A program made the position numbers and the translations under genes. DNA of 64,000 bases from Saccharopolyspora thermophila (GTDB taxonomy: Bacteria; Actinomycetota; Actinomycetes; Mycobacteriales; Pseudonocardiaceae), in NCBI RefSeq assembly GCF_014646075.1, contig NZ_BMMT01000022.1:1-64000 (forward strand). The letters run 5' to 3'. Below, piece by piece: positions 1-8,363 of the stretch. Position 1 is the first letter of the stretch. Each line of letters opens with the position of its first letter. Under the pieces are notes generated by a model. It was not told the DNA's origin, ran no database searches, and saw only the letters and a list, made by a program, of their open reading frames with translations.

Positions 1-1
1 C

Positions 2-103
2 CGCCGACGCTGCGACGTCCTGTTCGCCATGCTCCGCAACAAGACCCTCTACCAGCCAACCCGCCCCACAACCCAACCCCCGGCACCCCCAGCCGCCGCT
101 TGA
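2..103 (+). mobile_element. C-terminal end of an IS110-family transposase (cut by window edge)
   Basis: The first frame open from base 2 reads 33 residues containing RCDVLFAMLRNKTLYQP and stops at TGA 101-103. That block is the typical extreme C-terminus of IS110/IS116/IS902 transposases (DEDD N-terminal plus serine-motif C-terminal domain), where RCDVLFAMLRDGTFY-like text is strongly conserved. The Pro/Ala-rich tail is normal for the group. Only this end is visible, so the integrity of the element cannot be judged. IS110 elements leave no long terminal inverted repeats, and none is seen in the next 100 bases. Its position next to a nonsense-broken gene marks the left edge as accessory DNA. 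Confidence 0.72.
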
Positions 104-231
104 CAAAACCATAGGAACACCCCCCCCCGACCGGCACGGCCACCGGTCACCATGCCGGACCGTCGCGCACCGTGCAGATCACTCCTATCCGGTAACCCGC
201 AACAGAGAAGCAAGCGAGTCAAACACCACCC

Positions 232-498
232 ATGAACGTCGAAGAGATCAAAGCCCAGCTTTCCGCCATACCCGAGCAAATTCTCGATGAAATCGTCGGT
301 CCGCTCATGGAAATCGAGAACAAGTTCGAACAGCACTACATCCACATCCGGATGCTCACCCATGGTTCCAACGATCCTGGCGGCAGCGTCACCGAAATGT
401 TGGGACTACTCGCGCAGGCCAAGTAGGACACAGCCGATCTCATCGGCTACGAGGATAGGATTCGCACCGCAATCCAGTCATATGTAGGCGGCCTGTGA
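232..498 (+). pseudogene. Small conserved actinobacterial protein (DUF6244-like) broken by an in-frame TAG
   Basis: An ATG at 232 opens 64 codons (begins MNVEEIKAQL) and stops at TAG 424-426. The same frame continues without another stop for 23 codons to TGA 496-498. Including the post-stop part, the sequence aligns without gaps around the break to the intact 86-residue protein encoded at 23039-23299: both have an ED/EIKA-type start, P-E-x-I-L, GSN(D/N)P, and a C-terminal EDR(I/V)RT block. The TAG falls exactly opposite a CAG glutamine codon of the paralog, so one C-to-T transition explains it. Assignment to DUF6244 rests on memory of the family's appearance and is uncertain. Function is unknown; these proteins are usual cargo of actinobacterial accessory regions. 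Confidence 0.7.
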
Positions 499-734
499 CC
501 CCAGTTGTCCGAACAACACCACCGCTGGCAGCACCCAGGAAAAATGCAGACGCACGCGGGATGCTGGCCGAGGTCATGCAGGCCAATCACCTGCATGCGG
601 TGCATTTTCGGCGCAACCATCACCGCCACTAAAGGCTACACGGGTCGACGGTAGCGGCCCGCTATGAAATGAGTTCACCGGTCAGCGCGGGGATCGGCGC
701 AGGTCCCCGCGTGCATATCACCAAGAAGGAAACG

Positions 735-896
735 ATGCGCGTCAAAACATTAGGCATCCTCATCGCAGGAGCCCTTCTCGCGACTCTATTCGTGGAGGCG
801 AGAACCCGTTACGAAAGCACTGACCGAGTTTCAACCGACCTGATGGCTGATCTCAATGACTCCATCCAACAGCTCTGGTGGGGAGTAATTCGGTGA
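735..896 (+). CDS. Small single-pass membrane protein
   Basis: 53 residues starting MRVKTLGILIAGALLATLF. The ATG at 735 follows AAGAAGGAAA with good spacing; an upstream in-frame start at 669 lacks a ribosome site. Residues ~5-20 form one hydrophobic segment after a positively charged N-terminus, which could be a signal anchor. The rest is polar and ends in WWGVIR. No family recognised. Base composition here is lower in G+C than in most of the window. It lies downstream of the broken DUF6244-like gene; the intact paralog at 23 kb also has a small membrane protein next to it, so the two loci may be related. Confidence 0.5.
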   Translation: MRVKTLGILIAGALLATLFVEARTRYESTDRVSTDLMADLNDSIQQLWWGVIR

Positions 897-1210
897 CACG
901 CCCAAGCCCACGGCCATCGTCCGCGTGGGCGGAGGACGCCGCCTGTGAGGCGCGGGCGACGAACGGATTCAGATCGATATCGCGCCTGCCACGACTCTGA
1001 ACCGCGGTGAAGCGGGTCGTTGCCGAATTTTTCTCTACAAGATCAAGGGGCGCCGCCACGGCGGCGCCCTGCCGGGGACCCGCGCGGGCTGCGCCTGCGG
1101 CCTGGCGGCCGACCGCGCCCGCGCACCCCGGCAGCCGCCCGGGACGGACGCCAGCCACGGGCCTGTGATCAACGGACGTGCTAGCCAGAGACCGACACCT
1201 TCGACGCAGC
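897..1210. other. Gene-poor stretch with a GC-rich hairpin
   Basis: I see no convincing gene here. Bases 1048-1069 form a hairpin with 10-bp perfect arms (GGGCGCCGCC / GGCGGCGCCC) and a two-base loop. It could terminate transcription from the small membrane-protein gene about 150 bases upstream, but no T-tract follows. Confidence 0.4.
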
Positions 1211-1462
1211 CTACGTACGTGATCCATCCCCGATCTCGCTTTCCAACACCCCCGGTGAGGCATCCTGCTCCGCATCGTCTGTGTGAACCACGAGTAGCTC
1301 AACCGAGGTTCGCCGCGAGTGGAACCTGAACGCCACCCGCCGCAACTTGCTTGCGTCGTCGCAGTGCCGAAGAACCCGGTAGAGCCCCCATGCTCCGAAC
1401 ACCAGGAACGCGACCGTCACGATGACAAGCACCGACAACGCAAGACCGACGTTGTGGAACAA
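1211..1462 (-). CDS. Possible small membrane protein
   Basis: 83 residues from a TTG at 1462, preceded on the minus strand by TGAGG at six-base spacing. Residues ~6-28 are one strongly hydrophobic stretch (LALSVLVIVTVAFLVFGAWG), followed by a basic segment rich in Arg and a polar, acidic tail. This hydrophobic-then-basic layout is protein-like and unlike the random high-G+C frames around it. No family recognised and no operon partner is visible. The TTG start and isolation keep confidence low. Confidence 0.4.
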   Translation of the reverse strand: MFHNVGLALSVLVIVTVAFLVFGAWGLYRVLRHCDDASKLRRVAFRFHSRRTSVELLVVHTDDAEQDASPGVLESEIGDGSRT

Positions 1463-1624
1463 GGCATACCTCAGACATCACCACCGCCCAGTTCCGCGCG
1501 CCTGGACAATGCTGGTTGCCATGTCCTCAACGCGCCAAGCCACGTGGGGGTGATCCGGCTGCCGCCCCTACGCGGAGCCTGGTCCCCTCCCAGATTACGA
1601 CCAGGCGAAGGCGGCCAGCCACGT

Positions 1625-2392
1625 TCACCAACGTGAACGGCGGACCCTGACGCAACCCCCACGCCACTCAGCGTGTTCAACCATAAACAGGACGTGACGT
1701 CGCCCTGTGCGCGGGGCACGACTGGGGCGCTCGCCGCCCCCAGACCCCAGGCAGGCCAGCAGGAAAAAGGAGGAGCCCGCAGGCTGCGGTCCGTTCGCGG
1801 ACCTGCGCTCTTCCCGCCGACCTCCCCAAGGGGTATCAGACAGCGTCAAGGGGCAGACCGCATCCACCCTCACGTAAGACGCGAAGAGCGCCCCTTGACA
1901 CTGCCTGATACGGCTAGCGCCAGGTCGGCGGGAAGAGCGCGAAGGCCCCTCACTTGCAGGTGGAGACCACCTACCACGAAACGAGCGGAGCACGAGGCAG
2001 CCTCGCCACCCCGTGCCCCGCTCATACTCACGACCTGGCGCGTCCGCTACCCCCGCCGACGCCGAGCGACCGAGCCACCGCCGCACCGGAACCAGCCGCC
2101 GTCGAGCGTCCGCCACGGCCGCCTCCACGTTGCCGAGCACTTCCGCCAGCCGCATCCACTCGTCAGCCGGACCGCCGCAGACCACCCACTCGCCATCACC
2201 CATGTGATGGTGCGCGAGGTCCGCGACCATCACCGCCATCACCGAGCCCGCGTGAGCGATCACCGCAGCATCAGCAGAGCTGAAATAATCATCACGGCAC
2301 CACCCCGGCCGATCTTGCCCACCGTCCGCCAGGCCGTCACCAGGCCGTCCGAGGGTCGGAAACCGTCCAAACACGTCGGTACTCCTCAGCAC
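1625..2392 (-). CDS. Hypothetical protein, possibly truncated or fused through an inverted repeat
   Basis: This frame is open for 255 codons. The part at about 2310-1960 reads like real protein: an AVIAHAGSVMAVMVADL block, an Asp/Glu-Trp-Met-x-L-AEVL segment and a helix with NVEAAVADARRRLVP. The remainder runs through the inverted repeat at 1804-1940 and becomes Arg/Ser/Pro-rich, like a chance open frame. Either the native 3' end was replaced when the repeat arrived, or only the first ~120 codons are genuine. A GTG at 2263 is the likeliest start. Family unknown. Confidence 0.3.
   Translation of the reverse strand: MLRSTDVFGRFPTLGRPGDGLADGGQDRPGWCRDDYFSSADAAVIAHAGSVMAVMVADLAHHHMGDGEWVVCGGPADEWMRLAEVLGNVEAAVADARRRLVPVRRWLGRSASAGVADAPGREYERGTGWRGCLVLRSFRGRWSPPASEGPSRSSRRPGASRIRQCQGALFASYVRVDAVCPLTLSDTPWGGRREERRSANGPQPAGSSFFLLACLGSGGGERPSRAPRTGRRHVLFMVEHAEWRGGCVRVRRSRW
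1804..1940. repeat. Long inverted repeat, ~51-bp arms
   Basis: Arms 1804-1854 and 1890-1940 are inverted copies separated by 35 bases. Outer parts match perfectly (GCGCTCTTCCCGCCGACCT against its complement), and inner parts (TATCAGACAGCGTCAAGGGG) match with two differences; small unmatched stretches lie between. The structure could fold as one long hairpin. It resembles a MITE-like insertion or the remains of a palindromic element. No gene is recognisable inside it. Confidence 0.7.
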
Positions 2393-2453
2393 TGTTTGTG
2401 CTGGTCAGAGCCCATATATGGACTGTCGACGCAGGCCCCGAAGGCCCCCGATA

Positions 2454-2498
2454 CAAAGGGAACCTTCCTGTCACTTCTGGCAGGAAGGTTCCCTTGCT
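2454..2498. terminator. Hairpin made of two facing copies of the dispersed GGGAAC repeat
   Basis: Perfect 15-bp arms (AAGGGAACCTTCCTG at 2456-2470 and its complement at 2481-2495) surround a ten-base loop. The hairpin lies 31 bases past the glcF stop codon (minus strand) and is the likely end of the glc operon. Each arm is one copy of the repeat family described at 34951-35098 and 46661-46946. It is the leftmost member in the window. Confidence 0.7.
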
Positions 2499-2529
2499 GG
2501 CGAACCCGCGGCGCCGCAGGGGCGTTCGG

Positions 2530-3837
2530 TCAGCTGCGGAGGAGGGAATCCACTCCCGCGCCGCGGATCGAGGCGTCGAGGACCTGGACCGTGTGCGCCA
2601 TCGGGAGGTGTTCACCTCGGCGTTCGAGGGCCGTGCGGATCTGCATCGAGCAGCCCGGGTTGGCGGTCACCAGCAGTTGGGCCCCGGTGGCGAGGACGTT
2701 GGCCGCCTTGCGGTCGCCGAGTTCGCGGGCCGCCTGGGGTTGCAGGAGGTTGTAGACGCCTGCCGAGCCACAGCACAGTTCGGCCCGGTTGATCTCCCGG
2801 ACCTCCAGTTGGGGGATGGCGCGGAGGAGTTCCCGGGGTTGGGACCGGATGCCCTGTCCGTGGGCGAGGTGGCAGGCGTCGTGGTAGGCGACGGTCACCG
2901 GCAGCGGGTGCCGTTCGGCGACCGGGCCGAGTTCGACGAGGAGTTCGGCGATGTCGCGCACGCGTGCGGAGAACTGCTCGGCGAGTTCGGCGTACTCGGG
3001 GTCGTCGCGCAGCAGCCGCGGGTATTCCTTGAGCGTGGAGCCGCAGCCCGCGGAGTTGATGACGACGTAGTCCACATCGGATCGGCGGAAGGTGTCGAGT
3101 AGGTCGCGGGCGAACTTCACGGCTTCGGTTTCCCGCCCGGAGTGTTCGCTGAGCGCCCCGCAGCAGCCCTGGGCGGGTGGGATCACGACGTCGCAGCCTT
3201 CGGCGGCGAGGATGCGCGCGGTGGCGGCGTTGACGTCGGGGAAGAAGGCGCTCTGCACGCAGCCGGTGACCATGCCCACGACTGCCCGGCGTTTGCCGCG
3301 CGCGGGCACCCGGGTGCCGAGTTTGGGGGCGCGGGTGATGGGTGGCGCGAGGGATTCCATCACCTGCAGGGCGTCCGGCAGTTTCGCCATGAGCCCGGTC
3401 CGCTTCAGCAGCCGCCCGAGGCCGAGGCGTTGGTAGAGGGCGAGCGGTCCGCGCAACGCCCGGAGCCGCCGGGGGTACGGAAACAGCGTGAAGATCGCGG
3501 TGCGCAGCAGTTTCTCCCAGCCGCTGCGGGGGTGCCGCCGTTCCACCTGGGCGCGTGTCTCGGTGATGAGGGTGCCGTACTGCACGCCGGAGGGGCACGC
3601 GGTCACGCAGGCCATACAGCCGAGGCAGGCGTCGAAGTGGCCGACCATGGTGTCGGTGAGCGGTTCGCCTTCCAGGCCCTGCTTCATGAGGTAGATGCGG
3701 CCGCGCGGGGAGTCCATCTCCTCGCCCCACAGCTCGTAGGTGGGGCAGGTCGGGAGACAGAACCCGCAGTGGACGCAGTCGTCGATGAGTTCGCGCTGCG
3801 GCGGGTGCAGCGCGTCGAAGGCACCGGTGTCGGTCAT
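2530..3837 (-). CDS. glcF: Glycolate oxidase iron-sulfur subunit
   Basis: 435 residues. Two ferredoxin-type 4Fe-4S motifs lie in the first ~100 residues (CVHCGFCLPTCP and CLGCMACVTACP). Two CCG-domain motifs follow (GCCGALSEHSG and ELCCGSAGVYN), the standard GlcF layout. The protein should pass electrons from the flavin subunits GlcD/GlcE during oxidation of glycolate to glyoxylate, at the membrane face. The ATG at 3837 shares one base with the glcE stop (TGATG), so translation is probably coupled. It is the last gene of the operon and is followed by a repeat-built hairpin. Confidence 0.93.
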   Translation of the reverse strand: MTDTGAFDALHPPQRELIDDCVHCGFCLPTCPTYELWGEEMDSPRGRIYLMKQGLEGEPLTDTMVGHFDACLGCMACVTACPSGVQYGTLITETRAQVERRHPRSGWEKLLRTAIFTLFPYPRRLRALRGPLALYQRLGLGRLLKRTGLMAKLPDALQVMESLAPPITRAPKLGTRVPARGKRRAVVGMVTGCVQSAFFPDVNAATARILAAEGCDVVIPPAQGCCGALSEHSGRETEAVKFARDLLDTFRRSDVDYVVINSAGCGSTLKEYPRLLRDDPEYAELAEQFSARVRDIAELLVELGPVAERHPLPVTVAYHDACHLAHGQGIRSQPRELLRAIPQLEVREINRAELCCGSAGVYNLLQPQAARELGDRKAANVLATGAQLLVTANPGCSMQIRTALERRGEHLPMAHTVQVLDASIRGAGVDSLLRS

Positions 3838-5102
3838 CAGATCCCTCCCACGTACCGGCCTGGGGCGAGCCGGTGCTCCGGGTCGAACTGGTCCTTGGTG
3901 CGCCGCATCAGCGCGAGCAGCCCAGGGTCGACGGGCCCCCACGGGTCTGTAGCGGTGAGCACGATGCGGGGTGCCCGTTCCAGCACCGTGTATTCGGTGC
4001 GGGCGCGCAGCGCGGCGAGGAGTCCGGCGACCGCGCTGGGGTCGGCGTCGCCGGGGAGTCCCGCGTGCAGCACGCCGAGTCCGGCGGCGCCTCGCACCGC
4101 CAGCGGTAGGCCGTGGGCGGACGCCGCTTCGCGGGTGGCGGTGAGCAGTCGCGCGAGCGCGGCGGGTTCGACGCCCATCCGCAGCCCGATGCCCGCGGCC
4201 GGGTCGAAGGGGTATTCGCCCCACCATCGCGGTGCGCGGTCGAGGACCTCGGCGCCGTGCCCGATGGCCGCGGCGAGCGCGACCGCGCGGTCGTGGGTGG
4301 CGGTGGGTCTGCCCTCGAGTTGCGCGCACACCGTGATCGGCCCACCAGGGTCGGGCTGGTCGAGTTCGATCGCGGTGGGCATGGCCTGGGAGTGCCGGAC
4401 GGTGTCGGCGGCTTCGGCGGCGGTCGCGGGATCGTCGGTGGTGAGGGTGATCCAGCGGTGTTCGGCGGCGAGCGGGTGCAGACGGAACACCGCTTCGGTG
4501 ATCACGCCGAGGGTTCCGTGGGAGCCGGTGTAGAGCTTGCCGAGGTCGTAGCCGGCGACGTTCTTGACGACTTTGCCGCCGGCGGTGGTGACCGTGCCGT
4601 CGGCGCGCACCACGGTGATGCCGATGAGCAGATCGCGGACGCCGCCGAAGAGGTGGCGGGCAGGACCCGCGGTGCCGGTGGCGATCACGCCGCCGACGGT
4701 GGCGGTCGGCAGCGGCTGGTCGATGGCGAGCTGCTGGCCCGCGGCCCGCACGGCCGCGTTGACCTCGGCGAGCGGTGTTCCGGCGAGGGCGTGCACGACG
4801 AGGTCGCCGGCGGCGTGCTCGACGATTCCGGTGGCGGCCGAGACGTCCAGCAGCAGGTCGACCGATCGCGGCGGCGCGCCCCAGTCGAGTTTGCTGCCGG
4901 AGCCCTTGGGCACCACCACCAGGCCGTGCTCGGCGGCGACCTTCATCGCCGCCGAGGCGCTTTCGGTGCCGTCCACGGTGGCCACCCAGCGGGGCTGGAC
5001 CCCGCTGATGGCGTCATCAGCTGTCGCGTCCCGCACGTGTTCCGCGCCGAGCGCTGCAGCCAGCGCGTCCCGCGCGGTGTTCTCGGTTCCGGTGGTGTGC
5101 AT
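3837..5102 (-). CDS. glcE: Glycolate oxidase FAD-binding subunit
   Basis: 421 residues. The N-terminal half is a FAD-binding type 4 (PCMH) domain with a PKGSGSKLDWG phosphate-binding segment and TATVGGVIATGTAGP; the C-terminal part is the FAD-oxidase cap ending in a DPEHRLAPGRY motif. It is shorter than GlcD and lacks that subunit's HAGDGN signature, as expected for GlcE. The ATG at 5102 overlaps the glcD stop by one base and its own stop overlaps the glcF start, giving a tightly coupled glcD-glcE-glcF order. Confidence 0.9.
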   Translation of the reverse strand: MHTTGTENTARDALAAALGAEHVRDATADDAISGVQPRWVATVDGTESASAAMKVAAEHGLVVVPKGSGSKLDWGAPPRSVDLLLDVSAATGIVEHAAGDLVVHALAGTPLAEVNAAVRAAGQQLAIDQPLPTATVGGVIATGTAGPARHLFGGVRDLLIGITVVRADGTVTTAGGKVVKNVAGYDLGKLYTGSHGTLGVITEAVFRLHPLAAEHRWITLTTDDPATAAEAADTVRHSQAMPTAIELDQPDPGGPITVCAQLEGRPTATHDRAVALAAAIGHGAEVLDRAPRWWGEYPFDPAAGIGLRMGVEPAALARLLTATREAASAHGLPLAVRGAAGLGVLHAGLPGDADPSAVAGLLAALRARTEYTVLERAPRIVLTATDPWGPVDPGLLALMRRTKDQFDPEHRLAPGRYVGGI

Positions 5103-6589
5103 CAGAACTGGTCCGCCAATCCCGCTTCGGTCAGGGGGTGCACGCCACGCCGGGGCCCGGGGACCTCGCCGCAGAGCCTCGGCGTGGGGAAGATCTTGCC
5201 CGGGTTGCAGATGCCGACCGGGTCGAAGGCGCAGCGCACGCGCTGCATGGTGTCGAGGTCGTCGGCGGTGAACATGCGGCCCATGTACTTGACCTTGTCC
5301 GCGCCGACGCCGTGTTCACCGGTGATCGAGCCGCCGTGCTCGATGCACAGGTCGAGGATCGCGCCGGAGACCGCCTCGGCGCGTTCGCCGGCGCCGGGTT
5401 CGGCGTCGTCGAACAGCACCAGGGGGTGCAGGTTGCCGTCGCCGGCGTGGAAGACGTTGGCCACCCGCACCCCGGTCTCGGCGGACAGGCGAGCGATGCG
5501 GCCCAGCACCTCGGGCAGCGCGGTCCGCGGGATCACCCCGTCCTGCACGATGTAGTCGGGGCTGATGCGACCGACCGCGGCGAACGCCGACTTGCGGCCC
5601 TTCCAGATCATTGCCCGATCGTGGTCGTCGGCGGCGACCCGGATCTCGAACGCGCCGTGCTCGCGGCAGTGCCGCTTCACCTCGGCGAAGGTGTGTTCGA
5701 CCTCGGCGGCCGGGCCGTCGAGTTCGACGACCAGCACCGCCCCCGCGCCCGGCGGGTAGCCGCACTGCACGGCCTGTTCCGCAGCCTCGATGGCCAGGGC
5801 GTCCATCATCTCGATCGCCGCGGGGGTGACGCCGTCGGCGATGATCGCCGACACCGCCGCGCCGGCCTCGTCGGTCGAGGCGAACCCGGCCAGCAGGGTC
5901 TGCACGGCTTCCGGTTTCCGCAGCAGCCGCACGGTGATCTTGGTGACCACGCCGAGCGTGCCCTCGCTGCCGATGAAGGCACCCAGCAGGTCGTAGCCGG
6001 GGGCTTCGCGGGCGGGGCCGCCGAGTTGCACGATCTCGCCGTCGGGTGTGACGACCTCCAGGCCGAGGATGTGGTTGGTGGTGAAGCCGTACTTCAGGCA
6101 GTGCGCGCCGCCGGAGTTCTCCGCGACGTTGCCGCCGACCGAGCACACCTGCTGGCTGGACGGGTCGGGCGCGAAGTAGTAGCCCTGCGCGGCGACGGCG
6201 CGGGTGACGTCGAGGTTGATCACCCCGGGTTCGACCACGGCCCGCTCGTTGGCCAGGTCGATCTCCAGGATGCGCCGCATCTTCGAGGTCACCAGCAGGA
6301 CCCCGTCGGCGTGCGGGAGGGCGCCGCCGGACAGGCCGGTGCCGGAGCCGCGGGCCACGAACGGCACCCGGTGTTCGGCGCAGATCCGCACGACCTGCTG
6401 GACCTGTTCGGCGGTTTCGGGCAGCACCACGACGGCGGGCACGACGCGGTGGCTGGTGAGCCCGTCACACTCGTAGGTGCGCAGCTGCTGGGGGTCGGTG
6501 ATCACCAGGTCGGGCGGCAGTGCCTCGTGGAAGCGCCGCACCACCGCGGGGAGCGCGGGCCGCTCGACGTCGGGGCTGGTCGACTGCAT
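5102..6589 (-). CDS. glcD: Glycolate oxidase catalytic flavoprotein subunit
   Basis: 495 residues, close to the ~499 of E. coli GlcD. The PCMH FAD domain carries PFVARGSGTGLSGGALP, and the C-terminal domain carries HAGDGNLHP and EHGVGADKVKYM, typical of FAD-linked 2-hydroxyacid dehydrogenases. It should oxidise glycolate (possibly also D-lactate) to the oxo acid. The ATG at 6589 has GGGAGG six bases upstream; the frame is open further upstream but without a ribosome site. It is first in the operon. A TTGTTCACAA dyad lies 64 bases upstream. No dedicated regulator gene is adjacent. Confidence 0.93.
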   Translation of the reverse strand: MQSTSPDVERPALPAVVRRFHEALPPDLVITDPQQLRTYECDGLTSHRVVPAVVVLPETAEQVQQVVRICAEHRVPFVARGSGTGLSGGALPHADGVLLVTSKMRRILEIDLANERAVVEPGVINLDVTRAVAAQGYYFAPDPSSQQVCSVGGNVAENSGGAHCLKYGFTTNHILGLEVVTPDGEIVQLGGPAREAPGYDLLGAFIGSEGTLGVVTKITVRLLRKPEAVQTLLAGFASTDEAGAAVSAIIADGVTPAAIEMMDALAIEAAEQAVQCGYPPGAGAVLVVELDGPAAEVEHTFAEVKRHCREHGAFEIRVAADDHDRAMIWKGRKSAFAAVGRISPDYIVQDGVIPRTALPEVLGRIARLSAETGVRVANVFHAGDGNLHPLVLFDDAEPGAGERAEAVSGAILDLCIEHGGSITGEHGVGADKVKYMGRMFTADDLDTMQRVRCAFDPVGICNPGKIFPTPRLCGEVPGPRRGVHPLTEAGLADQF

Positions 6590-6652
6590 TGTCAGCCTCC
6601 CGATGGAATTCCGGGCTACGGAAGAGCTGTTCCGATCACCGGGAACCCTAGG

Positions 6653-6662
6653 TTGTTCACAA
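6653..6662. promoter_or_regulatory. Candidate FadR/GntR-type operator upstream of glcD
   Basis: TTGTTCACAA has the form TNGTN(0-3)ACNA recognised by the FadR subgroup of GntR regulators, the class that includes GlcC. It sits in the 267-base divergent region between glcD and the ESX-like genes, next to a second CTTGT-containing stretch (CTTGTATCTATCTTGT on the minus strand). No GntR gene is in the window, so the regulator would act from elsewhere. Inference from pattern only. Confidence 0.3.
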
Positions 6663-6856
6663 GATAGATACAAGAGGTGGACCAGATGTCCGCTCCGCGC
6701 CCATTGTCCCCCGTGGGAGGATTGCGCCGATGATCTCGCGGCGCCACCGGAGCCCGGCGCCGCGCAATCGGACGGAACCGAGCGAACCCGGCGAACGTCA
6801 GAAGCCGACAACCAGACCCTACGACCGGAACCGGTCTGGCGTTGGGAGGTGACGAC

Positions 6857-7183
6857 GTGGGTGGCCAACTGCAGGTGACGCCCGGGACGCTGTCCGGGCA
6901 CGGCGGCGGCTGCGAAAGCCTCGCCGACAAGTTCGGGCAGCTGGCGCAGCTGCTGGAGCAGGCGCGCACCGACGACCAGTGCTTCGGCCCGGTCGGCAAC
7001 GCGATCGGCATCAGCGACAGGTACTTCGAAACGCTGCAGGGCTGTCAGGAGACCGCCCGCAAGGCGCGGCAGTTCCTGATGGAGACCAAGCAGGCGCTTG
7101 AGGACACCATCAAGGACTACGACGAGACCGAGCGCAAGATCATCGAGGTGCTGAACAAGGCCGGGGAGGGACTCGCAGGATGA
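6857..7183 (+). CDS. EspC-like small ESX (type VII) secretion-associated protein
   Basis: 108 residues starting VGGQLQVTPGTLSGHG. The pattern of an N-terminal LxVxPxxLxxHG followed by a long amphipathic helical region resembles T7SS EspC/DUF2580 proteins, relatives of WXG100 helical hairpins. The GTG at 6857 is placed by GGGAGG seven bases upstream; a TTG 15 bases earlier lacks such a site. The next gene overlaps it by four bases (ATGA), so the two are made together and may be secreted as a pair. No ESX core gene (EccC, EccD, MycP) is nearby. The family call rests on appearance. Confidence 0.6.
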   Translation: MGGQLQVTPGTLSGHGGGCESLADKFGQLAQLLEQARTDDQCFGPVGNAIGISDRYFETLQGCQETARKARQFLMETKQALEDTIKDYDETERKIIEVLNKAGEGLAG

Positions 7184-8340
7184 CCGGACCGGGAACCTTC
7201 ACCGAGCTGAACCAGGGCGACGCCACCCGCAAGAACTGGGCGGAGCAGACCCTCTCCCGCGGGTCGTCCGTGGCCAACGCGGCCTACGGGGTGCGCGACG
7301 CGGCGCTCAACACCAACGGCGACAACCTCACAGACGGCTCCGCCGCGCCGGAGTGGACCTCGGCGCTGATCTCCGGACGTCAGGAGACGCTGCAGCTCCT
7401 GCAGAATCCCGGACAGGCCCTACTGGACAACGGCCTGGGCTTTTTGGTGTCGATCGTGCTGACCCCGCTGATCGAGATCGCCGAACAGGCCATCGGCGAC
7501 CCCGAGCAGATGCGCGCCACCGGCAAGGGCTGGGAGCAGGTCGCCCGGTGGCTCGACGAGGTCGCCGAGCAGGAACCCAAGCGCGCCGCGGCGACCGCGA
7601 GTACCTGGGTCGGCCAGGACGGCGACGCGTTCCGCAAGCAGATGACCGAGTTCGGCGCCGGGGCCAAGGCGCTGGCCGAGGACGTCCGCGGGCTCAAGGA
7701 CACCCTCGACGGCATCGCGGACATGTTCGACATGTTCGTCGAGCTGGTCATCAACATCATCACCGAGTTGATCATCAGCCTGATCATCCAGTGGCTCGCC
7801 GCCCTCGCCGCGTCCTGGATCACCGCGGGCGCCTCCGTGGGCGCGGCCAGCGCCACCACCACGGCATCGGTCGGCGTCACCGGCGGCCGGATCGCCGCCC
7901 AGGTCGCGAAGGTCCAGGCACAGCTCTACAAGTGGCTGAAGAAGCTCGAGGAGCTGCTCAACAGGATCCGGTCCCAGGGCCGTTTGCAGCGGTTCCTGGT
8001 CGACCGGCTGGCCAAGACCAAGAGCAAGGAGATCGGCACCAACCCCGACGGCACGCCGATCTTCGCGTCCAAGACCAGCAACGTGTTCATGGGCCGGTTC
8101 GGAATGGAGAAAACTGGCGAGGCAGCCTTGGCGGCCAGCGTCAGCGGCAAGGTGATCGGCGGGGTGCTCGGCGGCAAGGACTCGCTCGGTAAAGCCGCGA
8201 TGTCCGGTGTCGTCGAAACCGCCGAGGGCCAAGCCGTCAAGCAGATCCCCAAGGAGATGTACGACCAGGCAAACCAGCGCCTCAACGGCCAGCTCACCCC
8301 GGAGGAACGGAAAGCCGTGCAGGAGAAGGGCTTCTCGTGA
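7180..8340 (+). CDS. WXG100-like ESX secretion target with hydrophobic core
   Basis: 386 residues. Around residues 135-155 a helix contains WVGQDGDAF, the W-x-G...F feature of WXG100 proteins, within a helical hairpin running to ~185. It is followed by a very hydrophobic stretch (~185-225, FVELVINIITELIISLIIQW), typical of long actinobacterial ESX substrates. The C-terminal 160 residues are mixed charged and show no nuclease or other toxin motif I recognise. It overlaps the upstream EspC-like gene by ATGA. Probably exported, or partnered at the membrane; function unknown. Confidence 0.6.
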   Translation: MTGPGTFTELNQGDATRKNWAEQTLSRGSSVANAAYGVRDAALNTNGDNLTDGSAAPEWTSALISGRQETLQLLQNPGQALLDNGLGFLVSIVLTPLIEIAEQAIGDPEQMRATGKGWEQVARWLDEVAEQEPKRAAATASTWVGQDGDAFRKQMTEFGAGAKALAEDVRGLKDTLDGIADMFDMFVELVINIITELIISLIIQWLAALAASWITAGASVGAASATTTASVGVTGGRIAAQVAKVQAQLYKWLKKLEELLNRIRSQGRLQRFLVDRLAKTKSKEIGTNPDGTPIFASKTSNVFMGRFGMEKTGEAALAASVSGKVIGGVLGGKDSLGKAAMSGVVETAEGQAVKQIPKEMYDQANQRLNGQLTPEERKAVQEKGFS

Positions 8341-8363
8341 TCACGTTAGGAGTCCGCTGACCG

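Noticed and set aside
495-632. 45-codon frame starting GTG and overlapping the end of the broken gene
   Set aside because: No recognisable motif or ribosome site apart from the overlap; His-rich low-quality frame.
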